Part shown: positions 19,092-29,682 of the stretch, in pieces | Layout of the letters: every line of letters begins with the position of its first letter | How positions within the stretch are numbered: position 1 is the stretch's first letter | Assembly (NCBI RefSeq): GCF_017696075.1 | Contig: NZ_JAAORI010000006.1 | Location: 62,001-126,000, forward strand | From: Prochlorococcus marinus XMU1411 | GTDB lineage: Bacteria > Cyanobacteriota > Cyanobacteriia > PCC-6307 > Cyanobiaceae | Length of the DNA: 64,000 nucleotides | Direction: 5' to 3' | Notes under the pieces: generated by a model | What the model was told of the DNA's origin: nothing | Seen by the model: only the letters and a program-made list of their open reading frames with translations | Databases searched by the model: none | Program-made: the position numbers and the translations under genes

Positions 19092-19892
19092 TTACTTTAA
19101 ATCAATGAAGTGCATTAAATCAATAATTGGTTGTGGAGGCCATCTTCTTATTTTTTTTAACCATTCCTCATCACTATATCTAGGATCTAATTCAGTTACT
19201 GCTATCCAGTTACTCTCCGCGTTACCAGCTTCACCCCTAGACCAATTCAAAGCTGTTAAAGCTGCCCTAGCATCTGCAAAAGTTGGATAACGCCTAATTA
19301 AATTTTTTAATTCTTTTTCAGACTCATCAATATGTCCCAACTGCAAATCTGCTAACGCCATACTTGACCTTGCCATAGCAAATCCAGGATTATATAAAGC
19401 AGCTTTTGAAAATAAATCTCTTGCTTTTGCCCAATGTGATGTAGACCCTTCAACATTGGCCAAATTATATAGCGCAGAGGAATTTTTACTATCTTGGGAA
19501 ATAACATATGTATAATCTTTTTTCGCTTGCGACCATAGACCTAATGCTTCCTCGGCAATACCTCTATTAATGTAAGGATCTATCTCGCTAGGATTCAAAT
19601 TTATCGCCTTATTTTGATCATCTATCGATCCCTCGATATCTCCAGTGATAAGCCTTACATTACCTCTATTACTAAAACCTGCAGCATCGTCAGGATAAGA
19701 ATCGAGATAAAGATTCCATTCTTGTAAGGCGAGATTAAATTCACCTTTTGAACTTAAATCTAATGCATTTTGAAACAAATCCTCTCTCAAAGATAATGAA
19801 TAACATGGTGCAATATAAAAAATATTGACAAAGAAAAAAATTAATAAAAAACAAACCTTAACTTTTTTAAAAGTTATCATTTTTTGAATCAA
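19092..19892 (-). CDS. Tetratricopeptide repeat protein, exported or membrane-anchored
   Basis: A 266-residue protein with a hydrophobic N-terminal signal or anchor (about residues 11-31, ending near CYS) followed by about five TPR-like helix pairs from residue 40 to 235, for example [20 protein letters not shown] and [19 protein letters not shown]. Such proteins act as scaffolds, often in photosystem assembly or in the thylakoid lumen in cyanobacteria, but no partner can be named here. The start overlaps the 3' end of ruvB by 26 bases; an alternative Met at residue 5 shortens this to 14. Confidence 0.85.
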   Translation of the reverse strand: MIQKMITFKKVKVCFLLIFFFVNIFYIAPCYSLSLREDLFQNALDLSSKGEFNLALQEWNLYLDSYPDDAAGFSNRGNVRLITGDIEGSIDDQNKAINLNPSEIDPYINRGIAEEALGLWSQAKKDYTYVISQDSKNSSALYNLANVEGSTSHWAKARDLFSKAALYNPGFAMARSSMALADLQLGHIDESEKELKNLIRRYPTFADARAALTALNWSRGEAGNAESNWIAVTELDPRYSDEEWLKKIRRWPPQPIIDLMHFIDLK

Positions 19893-20925
19893 TGTACTTT
19901 TTTCCTAAAGCAGTAATCAGTCTTCCACGAGGAGTTCTCTTAAGAAAACCCATTTGAATGAGATATGGCTCAACTACAAATTCTAACACTGAAGAATCAT
20001 CTCCCAATGCGGCAGCTATTGAATCTAAGCCAGTTGGAATATGATTGTTTTGACTTAGAAAAGATAAATATTGTCTATCTAAAGAATCCAATCCTTTCTC
20101 ATCTATTTGGTAAGAATTTAAAGCTTTTTTTAATAAATTTACTGAGATAATATTAGTTTCTTGAATAACTTGAGCATAATCTCTAACTCTCCTTAATAAT
20201 CTTAAAGCAATTCTTGGAGTTCCTCGAGATATCTTTGCTAAATCATATGATGCTTCGTCATCTAAACAAATGTTTATTAATCGAGAGAAATTAGCAATTA
20301 TTTGTTGTAACTCATCGTATGTATAAAATTCAATTTTTTGAGATATACCAAATCTATCTCTTAGAGGGGGACTAATTGAGGCTAGTTTAGTTGTCGCGCC
20401 AACCAGAGTAAACCTTGGAAGATTAATTGTTCTACAACGTGCTCCTCTATTAGCTCCCATAGTCAAATCTAACCTGAAATCCTCCATGGCAGAATATAAC
20501 AATTCTTCAGTTAACTTATTTAAGCGATGTATCTCATCAATAAATAAAACTTCACCTTCTTTTAATCCAAGCAGTAAGCCTACAATATCTCTAGGCCTTT
20601 CAATTGCTGGTGCAGTAGCTATCCTACATTTTGTATTCATTTCATGGGCTATCAAAAAAGCTAGGGTAGTCTTACCTAAACCAGGCTGTCCATATAAAAG
20701 AGTATGTTCCAAAGGCTCTTTTCTATAAATTGCAGCATCTATAGCTATTCTTAAAGAAGACTTAAGATGTTCTTGGCCAATAAATTCTTTTAGATTAAGA
20801 GGACGAGCTAAATTAAGATTATTATTTCTTTTTTCTTCTGGAATAATTTTTGAATCAACTAACCTAAGCTCTTTTTTTCTAAGAGAAAATTCATTATCGC
20901 CAATATTGGAAGAAATTATTGCCAT
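19867..20925 (-). CDS. ruvB: Holliday junction branch migration helicase RuvB
   Basis: A 352-residue AAA+ motor that drives branch migration with RuvA. Walker A GQPGLGKT lies at about residues 79-86 and Walker B VLFIDE at 126-131, followed by the AAA+ lid and C-terminal winged helix ([14 protein letters not shown]). The first ~35 residues are a variable extension. Its 3' end overlaps the TPR gene by 26 bases. It is divergent from smpB with a gap of 52 bases to the chosen smpB start. Confidence 0.96.
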   Translation of the reverse strand: MAIISSNIGDNEFSLRKKELRLVDSKIIPEEKRNNNLNLARPLNLKEFIGQEHLKSSLRIAIDAAIYRKEPLEHTLLYGQPGLGKTTLAFLIAHEMNTKCRIATAPAIERPRDIVGLLLGLKEGEVLFIDEIHRLNKLTEELLYSAMEDFRLDLTMGANRGARCRTINLPRFTLVGATTKLASISPPLRDRFGISQKIEFYTYDELQQIIANFSRLINICLDDEASYDLAKISRGTPRIALRLLRRVRDYAQVIQETNIISVNLLKKALNSYQIDEKGLDSLDRQYLSFLSQNNHIPTGLDSIAAALGDDSSVLEFVVEPYLIQMGFLKRTPRGRLITALGKKYIDSKNDNF

Positions 20926-20977
20926 AATGAAAGGTTAATTGCAATTGTTCTTTGTAGAAAGATTTTTTACAACTAAA

Positions 20978-21472
20978 ATGGCAAAAAATTCAACCAAAGT
21001 TAAAAAAAATACCAAAAAAGAAAATAATTTTAAACGTCTTGCAGAAAATAGATATGCAAAATTTCAATATGCAATATCTGAAACAATCGAAGCTGGAATT
21101 GAACTTTTAGGAACTGAGGTAAAGTCTATTAGGAACGGAAAAGCTAATTTAAGAGATGGGTACTGTTCATTTAGGGATGGCGAGATTTTATTATTAAATG
21201 TTCACATTTCACCACACAAAAATGTTGGGTCTTTTTTTAATCATGATCCATTAAGAAACAGAAAGTTGCTACTACACAAAAAAGAAATAATAAAACTAAA
21301 AGCCAATACTGAAAAAAAAGGAATGACTATTATTCCATTATCTCTCTATTTAAAAGGACCGTGGATAAAACTAACTATTGGAATTGGTAAAGGGAAAAAA
21401 TTACATGACAAACGCCAAGATGAAAAACAAAAAAGTATGAAAAAAGAAATTAATTCTGCACTAAAAAGGTAA
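20978..21472 (+). CDS. smpB: SsrA-binding protein SmpB
   Basis: A 164-residue protein that delivers tmRNA to stalled ribosomes. The core reads [20 protein letters not shown] then [20 protein letters not shown], the SmpB signature, and the C-terminal tail [20 protein letters not shown] is the part that enters the decoding centre. I chose the ATG at 20978 in place of the in-frame TTG at 20939, because it gives a normal basic N-terminus ([10 protein letters not shown]). The tmRNA gene itself is not in this window. Confidence 0.95.
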   Translation: MAKNSTKVKKNTKKENNFKRLAENRYAKFQYAISETIEAGIELLGTEVKSIRNGKANLRDGYCSFRDGEILLLNVHISPHKNVGSFFNHDPLRNRKLLLHKKEIIKLKANTEKKGMTIIPLSLYLKGPWIKLTIGIGKGKKLHDKRQDEKQKSMKKEINSALKR

Positions 21473-21496
21473 ATATATTATCCAGATTTATTGAAA

Positions 21497-21745
21497 TTAT
21501 GAATTTAAACTTACTGAACTTGGAGGAGGGGAAGGATCTGGATCGGCAATTAACATATGCTGTAAAACAGTTTCAGGCCTCTCACTATCTCTCCAGCGAA
21601 TTTTGTAAGCAGGCATTTTTGTACCCCTGCTCGTAGTCTGCTCTACTGGTTCAATAACCCATCCTCTTCTTGATCGGCCTTGAGGATTTCTTTTCACTAC
21701 TGCATCCGCGTGTTTGAAACGGAAACCAACACGTTCACCACTCAT
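21497..21745 (-). CDS. Conserved hypothetical protein, small beta-rich
   Basis: An 82-residue basic protein with no membrane segment. The middle (RRGWVIEPVEQTTSRGTKMP then AYKIRWRDSERPE) looks like a small beta barrel, and the C-terminus is a proline/serine-rich tail. The base composition is less A+T-rich than its neighbours, which suggests strong protein-level constraint. I recognise the sequence style as a picocyanobacterial conserved hypothetical but know no function. It lies downstream of lysS on the same strand with a 28-base gap. Confidence 0.75.
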   Translation of the reverse strand: MSGERVGFRFKHADAVVKRNPQGRSRRGWVIEPVEQTTSRGTKMPAYKIRWRDSERPETVLQHMLIADPDPSPPPSSVSLNS

Positions 21746-21773
21746 TTAAAAAATTCGTATTGGATTAATTTAT

Positions 21774-23312
21774 TTATTTTACTTCATTCAAGGGTAATTT
21801 TTCATTTTTATTAGAAGTTATTTCTGGTTTTAACAATGGGAAAGGTATTACATCTCGAATTGATGGACTATTAGTAATTAGCATAATAAGTCTATCAATG
21901 CCTATACCTAATCCTCCTGTAGGAGGCATACCAATCTCTAAAGCATTCAAAAAATCTTCATCTATACAATGAGCCTCAAAATCTCCTTTATCTCTAAGAG
22001 ATTGCTGTAATTGCATTCTTTCTCTTTGATCTACTGGATCTATTAACTCACTAAAAGCATTTGCCAGCTCTCTTCCAACAATAAATAGCTCGAATCTCTG
22101 AACCATTTCTTTATTATCAAGATGAGGTCTAGCTAGAGGGGAAATTTCAATAGGATAATCAATAACAAAAGTAGGTTCTATAAGTTCTGATTCTACTTTT
22201 TGTTCGAAAACCTCATTTAAAAGTCTGCCAATAGTATTTACTTTATTAGAAATTTGAACATTAATACTGCTGACAACTTCCTTTGCTGCTTGAAAATCTC
22301 CCCTGAAAGCATCAAAATCTATCCCTGTATATTTCTTCACTATATCTTTCATGGATATTCTTAACCAAGGTTTAGAAAAATCAATTTTCTTATTTTGATA
22401 ATTAATAACTAAAGATCCACATGCATCGAATACAACATCTTTAATAAGTTCTTCTGTTAAATCCATCATATCAACATAGTTGGAAAAAGCTTGATAAATT
22501 TCAACTGAGGTAAATTCTGGATTATGCTTTGTACTTATTCCTTCATTACGGAAAATTCTTCCTAATTCATAAACTTTCTCAAATCCTCCAACAACCATTC
22601 TTTTTAAATGCAATTCTGTAGCTATTCTTAGATACAAAGGAATATCTAATGTATTGTGATGAGTAATAAATGGTCTTGCTTCAGCACCACCAGCTTCTGA
22701 TTGCAGCATAGGAGTTTCTATTTCTAAAAAATTTCTATTATCTAACCATTTTCTTATAAAACTTATAGATTTTGCTCTTATTTTAAATACATTTTTTGAG
22801 TAAGGATTCACTATTAGATCTAAGTAACGTTGTCTATATCTTTTTTCAATATCAGTTAATCCATGCCATTTATCCGGTAAAGGCTGTAATGATTTGGATA
22901 ACATTTCCCATTTTTCTACTTTAATTGAAAGCTCGCCTTTATTAGTTTTTTTAATAGTTCCATAAACGCCTATCCAATCACCGATATCAACTATTTCCTT
23001 AATATCTTCAAAAGAAAGTAATTTTTGATTTTCTAAATTAAGATTAATAATGCTTTTATCTAAATAAAGCTGAATCTGTCCTTCTTGATCACTTATCGTA
23101 AAAAAAGCAATTTTACCCATTACTCTTTTTGCCATTACTCTACCAGCAATAGAAACACTGAATTCTTCTTCTTGACCATTTTCTAAATAATCAAATTTTT
23201 GTATGAGAAATTTTATATTATGAGAAACTTTAAAACTCTCTGCATAAGATGCAAATCCTTTATTAACTAATGCATTAGCTTTTTGTAAGCGAGATTCTCT
23301 TATTTCAGACAA
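21774..23312 (-). CDS. lysS: Lysyl-tRNA synthetase (class II)
   Basis: A 512-residue enzyme that charges tRNA-Lys. The N-terminal OB-fold anticodon-binding domain covers about 50-155 ([20 protein letters not shown]). The class II core has motif 2 in [10 protein letters not shown] and motif 3 in [12 protein letters not shown]. The length is normal. It follows rpaB on the same strand after 50 bases. Lysine itself is made by genes elsewhere in this window (lysC, asd, dapA). Confidence 0.97.
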   Translation of the reverse strand: MSEIRESRLQKANALVNKGFASYAESFKVSHNIKFLIQKFDYLENGQEEEFSVSIAGRVMAKRVMGKIAFFTISDQEGQIQLYLDKSIINLNLENQKLLSFEDIKEIVDIGDWIGVYGTIKKTNKGELSIKVEKWEMLSKSLQPLPDKWHGLTDIEKRYRQRYLDLIVNPYSKNVFKIRAKSISFIRKWLDNRNFLEIETPMLQSEAGGAEARPFITHHNTLDIPLYLRIATELHLKRMVVGGFEKVYELGRIFRNEGISTKHNPEFTSVEIYQAFSNYVDMMDLTEELIKDVVFDACGSLVINYQNKKIDFSKPWLRISMKDIVKKYTGIDFDAFRGDFQAAKEVVSSINVQISNKVNTIGRLLNEVFEQKVESELIEPTFVIDYPIEISPLARPHLDNKEMVQRFELFIVGRELANAFSELIDPVDQRERMQLQQSLRDKGDFEAHCIDEDFLNALEIGMPPTGGLGIGIDRLIMLITNSPSIRDVIPFPLLKPEITSNKNEKLPLNEVK

Positions 23313-23362
23313 AATTTATTTTAATATGTTTGTTTTATTTAATCAAAGTATCAGACTAAGGC

Positions 23363-24109
23363 TCAACTTGCCAAAGATGTTGCTGTTTCGCCAACTCTCT
23401 GAGATGCATAACCAATCCCTCGAACAGTTAATATTAATTCTGGATTTCTAGGATCTGGTTCCAATTTACCTCTTAGTCTAGCTACATAGACATCCACAAC
23501 TCTTAAATCTGCGGCTCTACGAGGAGGATACCCCCAAAGCTGTTCTAAAATTTCGGCTCGTGGAACAACTTTACCTGGCTCGTCGAATAATAATTCTAGA
23601 AGGCTAAATTCAGTATAAGTTAAGCTAATTCTATCCCCTGCTCTAGAAACTTGTCTGCGATTAGTATCAACAACTAAACTTCCAAATTTCATGACACCTT
23701 TGCCAGATGGAACTTCTTTCGTTTCAGCAACTGCTACAGTGGGGCCCATTCTTCTCAAAATAGTAGCTATTCTAGCTTCGAGCTCTTTTGGGCTAAATGG
23801 TTTTGACAAATAATCATCAGCACCTAGATCTAAACCAGCAACTCTCTCTGAAATTGCCTCTAGAGCGGTTAAGAATATAATTGGTACTACCGATTCAGCT
23901 CTAATTCTTCTGCAAACTGCGAATCCATCCATTTTTGGAAGCATTACATCAAGAACTATCAAGTCTGGAGAATCTCTATGAAATGACTCAAGAGCTTCTT
24001 CGCCGTTAGTGGCTGAATAAACTTGATATCCTGCTAGTTGAAGTCTCGTAACTAATACCTTCAAAACTGCTGGTTCATCATCAACAACTAAAATACTTGC
24101 TTTTGACAT
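23363..24109 (-). CDS. rpaB: OmpR-family response regulator RpaB (Ycf27)
   Basis: A 248-residue two-domain regulator. The receiver domain has acidic pocket Asp10/Asp11, phosphoacceptor Asp54 in VLDVMLPKMDG and the KPFSPKE lysine motif. The winged-helix DNA-binding domain fills about 140-238 (LTYTEFSLLELLF, RAADLRVVDVYVARLRGKL). The receiver resembles RpaB more than RpaA. RpaB binds HLR1 elements and controls high-light and photosystem genes in other cyanobacteria. Its 183-base upstream region carries a palindrome and two copies of a 12-mer that also occurs upstream of the sigma factor gene. Confidence 0.92.
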   Translation of the reverse strand: MSKASILVVDDEPAVLKVLVTRLQLAGYQVYSATNGEEALESFHRDSPDLIVLDVMLPKMDGFAVCRRIRAESVVPIIFLTALEAISERVAGLDLGADDYLSKPFSPKELEARIATILRRMGPTVAVAETKEVPSGKGVMKFGSLVVDTNRRQVSRAGDRISLTYTEFSLLELLFDEPGKVVPRAEILEQLWGYPPRRAADLRVVDVYVARLRGKLEPDPRNPELILTVRGIGYASQRVGETATSLAS

Positions 24110-24217
24110 AGTAAAAATAGATTTCCAGATATTTCAAAGCAAAGATTTATTGCATTGAATATTTATTCTAACAATTAAAAATATAACATTAAGAACCCTC
24201 AAAGAGATATTCCGCAC

Positions 24218-24286
24218 ATTTACAAAAATCTTAAATAATTTAAGAATATAAATTTTTTCGCACACTTTTTATTGATTTACAAAAAT
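24218..24286. repeat. Upstream region of rpaB: 12-mer direct repeat and 17-bp palindrome
   Basis: ATTTACAAAAAT occurs at 24218-24229 and again at 24275-24286, both in the same orientation. Between them lies the palindrome TCTTAAAT-A-ATTTAAGA (24229-24245). The region is upstream of rpaB by 109-177 bases and just outside the mreD stop. TTTACA resembles a half-site of the HLR1 element bound by RpaB, but the standard 2-base spacing between half-sites is absent. The function is a guess. Confidence 0.4.
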
Positions 24287-24292
24287 TTATTA

Positions 24293-24808
24293 CTACACAT
24301 TTCTCCTAGAAAACTTAAACATTCTTAAAAGTTGGGAGCAAATAAAAGGAGCAAATAAACCTGTAAGAAAAACTTCAGCCAATATGTTTTGAATACTGGG
24401 TATAAACAGTAAAAAAGTATAATTTGAAAAATTTTTAAACAATATCTGAAAGAAATAAAGAGTCCCACATAAAAGACTTCCAAAAGAACAAATTAATCCA
24501 TATCTAAAATGACCCACTAAATTATAACCATGTGTTTTAATTCTCCCAAACAAAAAGCCGCACAAAATTAAACCTGGTATTTGAGTGAAATTATTATCTA
24601 AAGTTAAAGAATCTAAAATTAGACCTAAAAATAACCCAAATATCAGTCCATTAATTGATCCATTAATCATTGACCAAGGCAATAACCAAAATAAGGGCCA
24701 ATATGGCTGAATACCTAAAAAACCAAGCCAACTAGGATGCCATAAGAAGATTATTGGTACAAAAATAAAAAAAAACATAGGCAAATTTTTTGCAAAAAAT
24801 TTATTCAT
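24293..24808 (-). CDS. mreD: Rod shape-determining protein MreD
   Basis: A 171-residue integral membrane protein with about five to six hydrophobic helices and the family stretch NGSINGLIFGLFLGLILDSL. MreD links the MreB cytoskeleton to the wall-synthesis machinery together with MreC. MreD proteins vary in sequence, so the call rests on hydrophobic pattern, length and position third after mreB and mreC, with an ATGA overlap to mreC. Confidence 0.88.
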   Translation of the reverse strand: MNKFFAKNLPMFFFIFVPIIFLWHPSWLGFLGIQPYWPLFWLLPWSMINGSINGLIFGLFLGLILDSLTLDNNFTQIPGLILCGFLFGRIKTHGYNLVGHFRYGLICSFGSLLCGTLYFFQILFKNFSNYTFLLFIPSIQNILAEVFLTGLFAPFICSQLLRMFKFSRRNV

Positions 24809-25557
24809 TCAATTTTTACTTTTAATATTTGCACCCAATCAATTAGTTGAGGTTTTGCTAAAAGTAATATTTTTGCCTTTTTTTTTCCTTTAAATGGCTC
24901 TTCTATAGATTTGACAACACCAATAGGAATATTTGGAGGTAATAAAGTACTTGAGGGAGAGGATGATACAAAATCTCCTACTTTTATATTTGCATCTTTT
25001 GAATAGAGTATTAAATTAGGATAATCATCTCCTGAACCGATAAGTAATCCATTAAGTTGAATTCTATCCACCCATACCCCTACTGTACTTTCTGGAGAAG
25101 TTAATAATGTTACCGAAGAAGTCAATAAAGAAGTATTATTTACTCTTCCTAGTAATCCACCCGGCCCCAAAACAATACTACCAATTTTAACACCATCTTT
25201 TGAACCTTTATTTAATATCAATTGTCTCCACCAACTACCTGTTTTTCTAGAAATAACTGCAGCAGAAATAGCATCATTATTAGATGATCCTTGAAGATAT
25301 AACATTTCCCTCAATCTCATATTATCTTTTTTAAGCAAGTTAAATTTTATTAAATTTTCATTGTTTATGCTCTCAAGAATGACCTCTTTTTGAAATTGGC
25401 CAGGCCAAAAAGGCTTCGAAATAAAATAATAAAAATCTTTATAAAGATAACCTTTAGATATTCTTACGAAAATCAAAAAAAGAAAAATTCCAAACAATAT
25501 CCAATTTTTCTTTTTATGCCACCAACGACTAGCTGAAATTCGTCGGAGTTTTAACAT
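24805..25557 (-). CDS. mreC: Rod shape-determining protein MreC
   Basis: A 250-residue single-pass protein: basic N-terminus, membrane helix at about 18-36, a short coiled coil (about 60-85) and the periplasmic beta-barrel domain with typical stretches SWWRQLILNKGSKDGVKIGS and LGPGGLLGRV. It organises wall synthesis enzymes around MreB. It starts 4 bases after the mreB stop and overlaps mreD by 4 bases, so mreBCD is a single operon. Confidence 0.94.
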   Translation of the reverse strand: MLKLRRISASRWWHKKKNWILFGIFLFLIFVRISKGYLYKDFYYFISKPFWPGQFQKEVILESINNENLIKFNLLKKDNMRLREMLYLQGSSNNDAISAAVISRKTGSWWRQLILNKGSKDGVKIGSIVLGPGGLLGRVNNTSLLTSSVTLLTSPESTVGVWVDRIQLNGLLIGSGDDYPNLILYSKDANIKVGDFVSSSPSSTLLPPNIPIGVVKSIEEPFKGKKKAKILLLAKPQLIDWVQILKVKIE

Positions 25558-25561
25558 ATTA

Positions 25562-26614
25562 TTAATCTCTAATCGCGTTCCTTATAAAGTCTGGAGTATC
25601 AACAACTCTTTTGAGCTTTTTAAAATCATCTAAAACCTCTCCACATCCATTAACAACGCACAAGAGTGGGTTTTCAGCTATGTGTGTAAAAATTCCCGTT
25701 TCATCACTAACCAAATCATTAATGCCTCTTACTAAAGCTCCACCACCAGCTAGCATAATGCCCCTATCCACAATATCTGCAGCAAGTTCAGGTGGGGTTC
25801 TCTCTAAAGTTCTTTTCACAGCTTCAACTATTTTGCTAAGTGGATCAGCCATAGCTTCTCTTATTTCTCCTGATGTCAAAGTTATTGACCTTGGAAGACC
25901 AGATAAAAGATGTAAGCCTCTTACCTCCAAAGAAGTTTTATCAAATTCATCATCTGGAAATGCAGATCCAATTTTGATCTTAATATCTTCAGCAGTTCTC
26001 TCTCCAACAACTAAATTATGAACTTTCTTAAGATATGAAGCAATTGATTCATTGATTTCATCGCCAGCTATTCGAACCGATTCACTTAATACAGTCCCAC
26101 CCAAACTCAATACTGCTACCTCAGTGGTGCCACCGCCAATATCAACGATCATAGTTCCAACTGGCTCAGTTACTGGTAATGATGCGCCTATTGCCGCCGC
26201 AACAGGTTCATCAATTAAGTGAACTTCTCTAGCTCCTGCTAATCCAGCTTCTCTTACAGCTCTTCGCTCAACACTGGTAACTCCACTTGGAATACCAATA
26301 ACTATTCTTGGAGCTATTATTCCCTTACCTTCGTTACATTTTTGAATAAATGTTTTTATCATTTGCTCAGCGGCGTCAAAATCTGCGATAACTCCATCTC
26401 TTAGTGGTCTTACAGCTCTTATATTCCCGGGTGTTCTGCCAAGCATTAACTTTGCTTCTTTACCAACTGCCAATGGAACTCCTTCTTCTAAATCCATTGC
26501 TACTACTGAGGGCTCTTGTAAAACAACTCCCTTACCTGATACGTGTATAAGAGTATTGGCTGTTCCCAAATCTATGCCAATGTCTCTAGAAAATTTAAAT
26601 CTGTTAAAAATCAC
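25562..26614 (-). CDS. mreB: Rod shape-determining protein MreB (bacterial actin)
   Basis: A 350-residue actin-like ATPase. Phosphate-binding motifs are visible: [13 protein letters not shown] (phosphate 1, about 10-22), [18 protein letters not shown] (phosphate 2) and [13 protein letters not shown] (adenosine motif). It forms membrane-bound filaments that direct elongation. It heads the mreBCD run and is divergent from ssb with a 130-base spacer. Confidence 0.97.
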   Translation of the reverse strand: MIFNRFKFSRDIGIDLGTANTLIHVSGKGVVLQEPSVVAMDLEEGVPLAVGKEAKLMLGRTPGNIRAVRPLRDGVIADFDAAEQMIKTFIQKCNEGKGIIAPRIVIGIPSGVTSVERRAVREAGLAGAREVHLIDEPVAAAIGASLPVTEPVGTMIVDIGGGTTEVAVLSLGGTVLSESVRIAGDEINESIASYLKKVHNLVVGERTAEDIKIKIGSAFPDDEFDKTSLEVRGLHLLSGLPRSITLTSGEIREAMADPLSKIVEAVKRTLERTPPELAADIVDRGIMLAGGGALVRGINDLVSDETGIFTHIAENPLLCVVNGCGEVLDDFKKLKRVVDTPDFIRNAIRD

Positions 26615-26744
26615 AATAAGAATTCTTTTTATAAATAATATATCTATTTTTTATAAAGCTCTCACAATTCGCCTGTTTAGTTATGATTAGCACGCAAAAC
26701 TTAAGCAGAATCTGGAAATATGAGTAGTATTAAAAAAAAAAATT

Positions 26745-27116
26745 ATGGAAATTAACACTATTAACCTAGTTGGTAGAGCTGGTAGAGAACCAGATGTAAG
26801 ATATTTTGAATCAGGCAGTATCGTAGCCAATTTCACTCTTGCTGTGAACAGAAGAAGCAGAGATGAAGAGCCAGACTGGTTCAATTTAGAAATATGGGGC
26901 AAGCAAGCCCAAATAGCAGCAGATTACGTAAGAAAAGGGTCCTTAATTGGAATAACAGGAAGCTTTAAAATTGATAGTTGGAAAGATAAAAATACTGGGG
27001 AAGATAGATACAAACCGGTTGTTAGAGTAGATAGATTAAACTTGCTAAGCTCGAAAAAAGAGTCTGAAAATAATCAATATTCTAACAGCAGTAACTCTAG
27101 TGAAATCCCTTTCTAG
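26745..27116 (+). CDS. ssb: Single-stranded DNA-binding protein
   Basis: A 123-residue OB-fold protein (residues 1-105) with MEINTINLVGRAGREPDVRY at the start and DWFNLEIWGKQA in the core. The C-terminal tip SSEIPF resembles the acidic DDDIPF tail used to recruit partners but is less acidic, and the linker is very short compared with E. coli SSB. Its stop codon and that of the convergent DedA gene share the palindrome CTAG, a 4-base overlap. Confidence 0.94.
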   Translation: MEINTINLVGRAGREPDVRYFESGSIVANFTLAVNRRSRDEEPDWFNLEIWGKQAQIAADYVRKGSLIGITGSFKIDSWKDKNTGEDRYKPVVRVDRLNLLSSKKESENNQYSNSSNSSEIPF

Positions 27117-27772
27117 TCTCTATATTTTTTAATAAATCTAATAAGAAGTTTTATAAAAAAATATAAGAAAATTAAAATTAAAATTGGCTTTACAACATAT
27201 TTGATTTGATCTAAGTAAATTTCAATTATTGGATAATTTTCACCAAATAAATAACCTGCATAAGTGAGAAGCGCTACCCATATCAAGCTACCAAATGAAG
27301 TCCAAATCAAAAATTTTCTTAATGGCATAAGTTCTATGCCAGCGGGAACTGAAATCAAAGTTCTTATACCTGGTACTAATCTGCCCCAAAAAACTAAAGA
27401 AACTCCGTATTTATCAAACCACCTTTTACTTTTAATTAAATCATTAGAAGAAATACCCAAATATTTTCCTTGTTTATCTAGAAAATTTGAAAGTCTTTTT
27501 TCATTTACTAATCTTCCTAGATAATACCAAGGCAATGATCCAAAAATAGTTCCAAGTAATCCCCAAAAAACTAAAATATAAAAATTTAATTTTTGTTGAT
27601 AGACGAAAAACCCTCCCAAAGGCATAATAATTTCCGAAGGTATTGGAGGTATTATATTTTCTAAAAACATAGCCAAACAAATAGTGAGGTATGCAATTAT
27701 TGAATTCTTTTCTACAGCCAAACTAATGTAGTCGGGGATTGAAGTAAGAAAATTTAAAAAAATAAGGCTCAA
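27113..27772 (-). CDS. DedA family membrane protein
   Basis: A 219-residue protein with about five membrane segments and the DedA/VTT-domain signatures ENIIPPIPSEIIMPLGGF and FWGRLVPGIRTLISVPAG. Some DedA proteins act in lipid flipping (undecaprenyl phosphate or phosphatidylethanolamine) and membrane homeostasis; which lipid applies here is unknown. It starts 2 bases after the ahcY stop on the same strand, so it may be co-transcribed with ahcY, and it ends tail to tail with ssb. Confidence 0.92.
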   Translation of the reverse strand: MSLIFLNFLTSIPDYISLAVEKNSIIAYLTICLAMFLENIIPPIPSEIIMPLGGFFVYQQKLNFYILVFWGLLGTIFGSLPWYYLGRLVNEKRLSNFLDKQGKYLGISSNDLIKSKRWFDKYGVSLVFWGRLVPGIRTLISVPAGIELMPLRKFLIWTSFGSLIWVALLTYAGYLFGENYPIIEIYLDQIKYVVKPILILIFLYFFIKLLIRFIKKYRD

Positions 27773-27774
27773 AC

Positions 27775-29193
27775 TTAATATCTATAAAGATCTGGTTTAT
27801 AAGGTCCTTCAATAGAAACATTAATATAATCAGCTTGTTCTTTGGTTAATTTTGTTAATTTTGCACCAATTTTATCGAGATGTAATCTAGCTACCATTTC
27901 ATCTAAATGTTTTGGTAAAACATAAACCTCCTTAGAATAGTTTTCTGACTTATTGAAAAGTTCAATTTGAGCTAGGACTTGATTAGTAAAAGAATTACTC
28001 ATAACAAAACTTGGATGTCCAGTGGCACAACCCAAGTTAACTAGTCTACCTTCAGCTAAAAGGATTATTTTATTGCCACTCGGTAAAGTTATGTGATCAA
28101 CCTGCGGCTTAATATTTTCCCATGGATAATCTTTCAATGATGCCACATCAATTTCATTATCGAAATGGCCAATATTACAAACGATGGCCTCATTCTTCAT
28201 CTTGACAAGATTTTCGTTTGTTATTACCTGATAGTTCCCAGTTGCCGTAACAAATATGTCTATATCCTGCACAACATCGTCTAATGTAACAACGCTGAAA
28301 CCTTCCATGGCAGCTTGAAGAGCACAAATTGGATCAACTTCAGCAACTTTTACAATTGCACCAAGTCCTCTTAGAGACTGGGCTGATCCTTTACCTACAT
28401 CTCCAAAACCGATTACTAAAGCAACCTTCCCAGCAATCATCACATCAGTGGCACGCTTGATGCTGTCAACTAGAGATTCTCGGCAGCCATATAAATTATC
28501 GAATTTGCTCTTAGTTACTGAATCATTAACGTTAATTGCAGGGAAAGGTAGAGCATTTTGCTTTTGCAGTTGATAAAGTCTTGCGACTCCCGTTGTAGTT
28601 TCTTCAGTGACACCAATAATATTGCTCTTAATTCTAGAATAAAAGTTACTATCATTTTCCAACTTAGATTTTATAGATTTGAATAAAGCAATTTCTTCTT
28701 CGTTACCGGGATTATCTAAAACAGATAAATCTTTTTCTGCTTTACTGCCAAGTATCAATAAGCCAGTTGCATCTCCCCCATCATCAAGAATCATATTCGG
28801 TGAGTCGGATCCCCAATCAAGAATGTAATGTGTATATTGCCAATATTCATCAAGTGTCTCACCTTTTTTTGCATATACAGAAATTCCTTGATCTGCGATA
28901 GCTGCGGCAGCATGATCTTGAGTTGAAAAAATATTGCATGAAGCCCATTTCACTTCTGCGCCAAGATCAACAAGAGTTTCTATTAATACTGCAGTCTGAA
29001 TAGTCATATGAAGACTTCCAGCTATTTTTGCACCTTTTAGTGGCTTTTCAGATTGATATTTATCTCTAAGCGCCATTAATCCTGGCATTTCAGTTTCGGC
29101 AATTTTAATTTCTTTACGACCAAAATCTGATAAAGAGATATCAGAAATTACGTAATTAGGTGTAGAGGTTTTAACTGAATTTGCGATTACCAT
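27775..29193 (-). CDS. ahcY: Adenosylhomocysteinase (S-adenosylhomocysteine hydrolase)
   Basis: A 472-residue NAD-dependent enzyme that splits S-adenosylhomocysteine into adenosine and homocysteine, keeping methyltransferases running. The NAD site is [18 protein letters not shown] (about 262-279), with [16 protein letters not shown] and the conserved C-terminus PYKPDLYRY. The length includes the ~40-residue insertion common in bacterial forms. The upstream spacer to tsaE is only about 40-50 bases and is too short for an SAH riboswitch. Confidence 0.97.
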   Translation of the reverse strand: MVIANSVKTSTPNYVISDISLSDFGRKEIKIAETEMPGLMALRDKYQSEKPLKGAKIAGSLHMTIQTAVLIETLVDLGAEVKWASCNIFSTQDHAAAAIADQGISVYAKKGETLDEYWQYTHYILDWGSDSPNMILDDGGDATGLLILGSKAEKDLSVLDNPGNEEEIALFKSIKSKLENDSNFYSRIKSNIIGVTEETTTGVARLYQLQKQNALPFPAINVNDSVTKSKFDNLYGCRESLVDSIKRATDVMIAGKVALVIGFGDVGKGSAQSLRGLGAIVKVAEVDPICALQAAMEGFSVVTLDDVVQDIDIFVTATGNYQVITNENLVKMKNEAIVCNIGHFDNEIDVASLKDYPWENIKPQVDHITLPSGNKIILLAEGRLVNLGCATGHPSFVMSNSFTNQVLAQIELFNKSENYSKEVYVLPKHLDEMVARLHLDKIGAKLTKLTKEQADYINVSIEGPYKPDLYRY

Positions 29194-29244
29194 ATCGTGT
29201 AAATACTTTTTCTATTAAACTATAAATGATTTTTGTGTAATTTT

Positions 29245-29682
29245 GTGTTTGTTGAGAATTTAAAAGAGACTTTAAATTTAGGAAAAAAACTGTCACACAA
29301 ATTAAATCCTCAATCAATTGTTTTATTACAGGGTCCAATTGGAGCTGGGAAAACTTCATTTGTTCAAGGGATTGCTAAAGGCTTGTCAATCTCTGAGGAA
29401 ATTACAAGCCCTACATTTGCTTTATCGCATCACTATAACTCTGGAAAAATTCCACTAATTCACCTTGATTTATACAGGTTAGAAAATGTTTCTTCAGCAA
29501 AAGAAGTTTTTTTTTCAGAAGAAGAAGAGGCCATACAAAGACGAGCTATTTTAGTTATTGAATGGCCAGAATTAATAGAACCAGTTATTGATAATTTCTG
29601 GAAAATAAAAATTAGTTACGCAAATAAATATGGAAGAAACTACGAAATAAGAGATCCCAGAAATTTGTTAACCTTCTCATAA
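29245..29682 (+). CDS. tsaE: tRNA threonylcarbamoyladenosine biosynthesis protein TsaE
   Basis: A P-loop ATPase that works with TsaB and TsaD to make t6A37 in ANN-decoding tRNAs. The Walker A motif GPIGAGKTS and EEITSPTFALSH match the family, and IEWPELIEP lies near the C-terminus. There is no in-frame ATG: I chose GTG at 29245 (145 residues), because it matches the N-terminus of known TsaE; TTG at 29233 would add four residues. Its 3' end overlaps the convergent sugar kinase gene by 43 bases. Confidence 0.88.
   Translation: MFVENLKETLNLGKKLSHKLNPQSIVLLQGPIGAGKTSFVQGIAKGLSISEEITSPTFALSHHYNSGKIPLIHLDLYRLENVSSAKEVFFSEEEEAIQRRAILVIEWPELIEPVIDNFWKIKISYANKYGRNYEIRDPRNLLTFS

Noticed and set aside
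20939-20977. TTG start for smpB
   Set aside because: An ATG 39 bases later gives the expected SmpB N-terminus.
29194-29244. S-adenosylhomocysteine riboswitch upstream of ahcY
   Set aside because: The spacer to the divergent tsaE gene is too short and lacks the motif.
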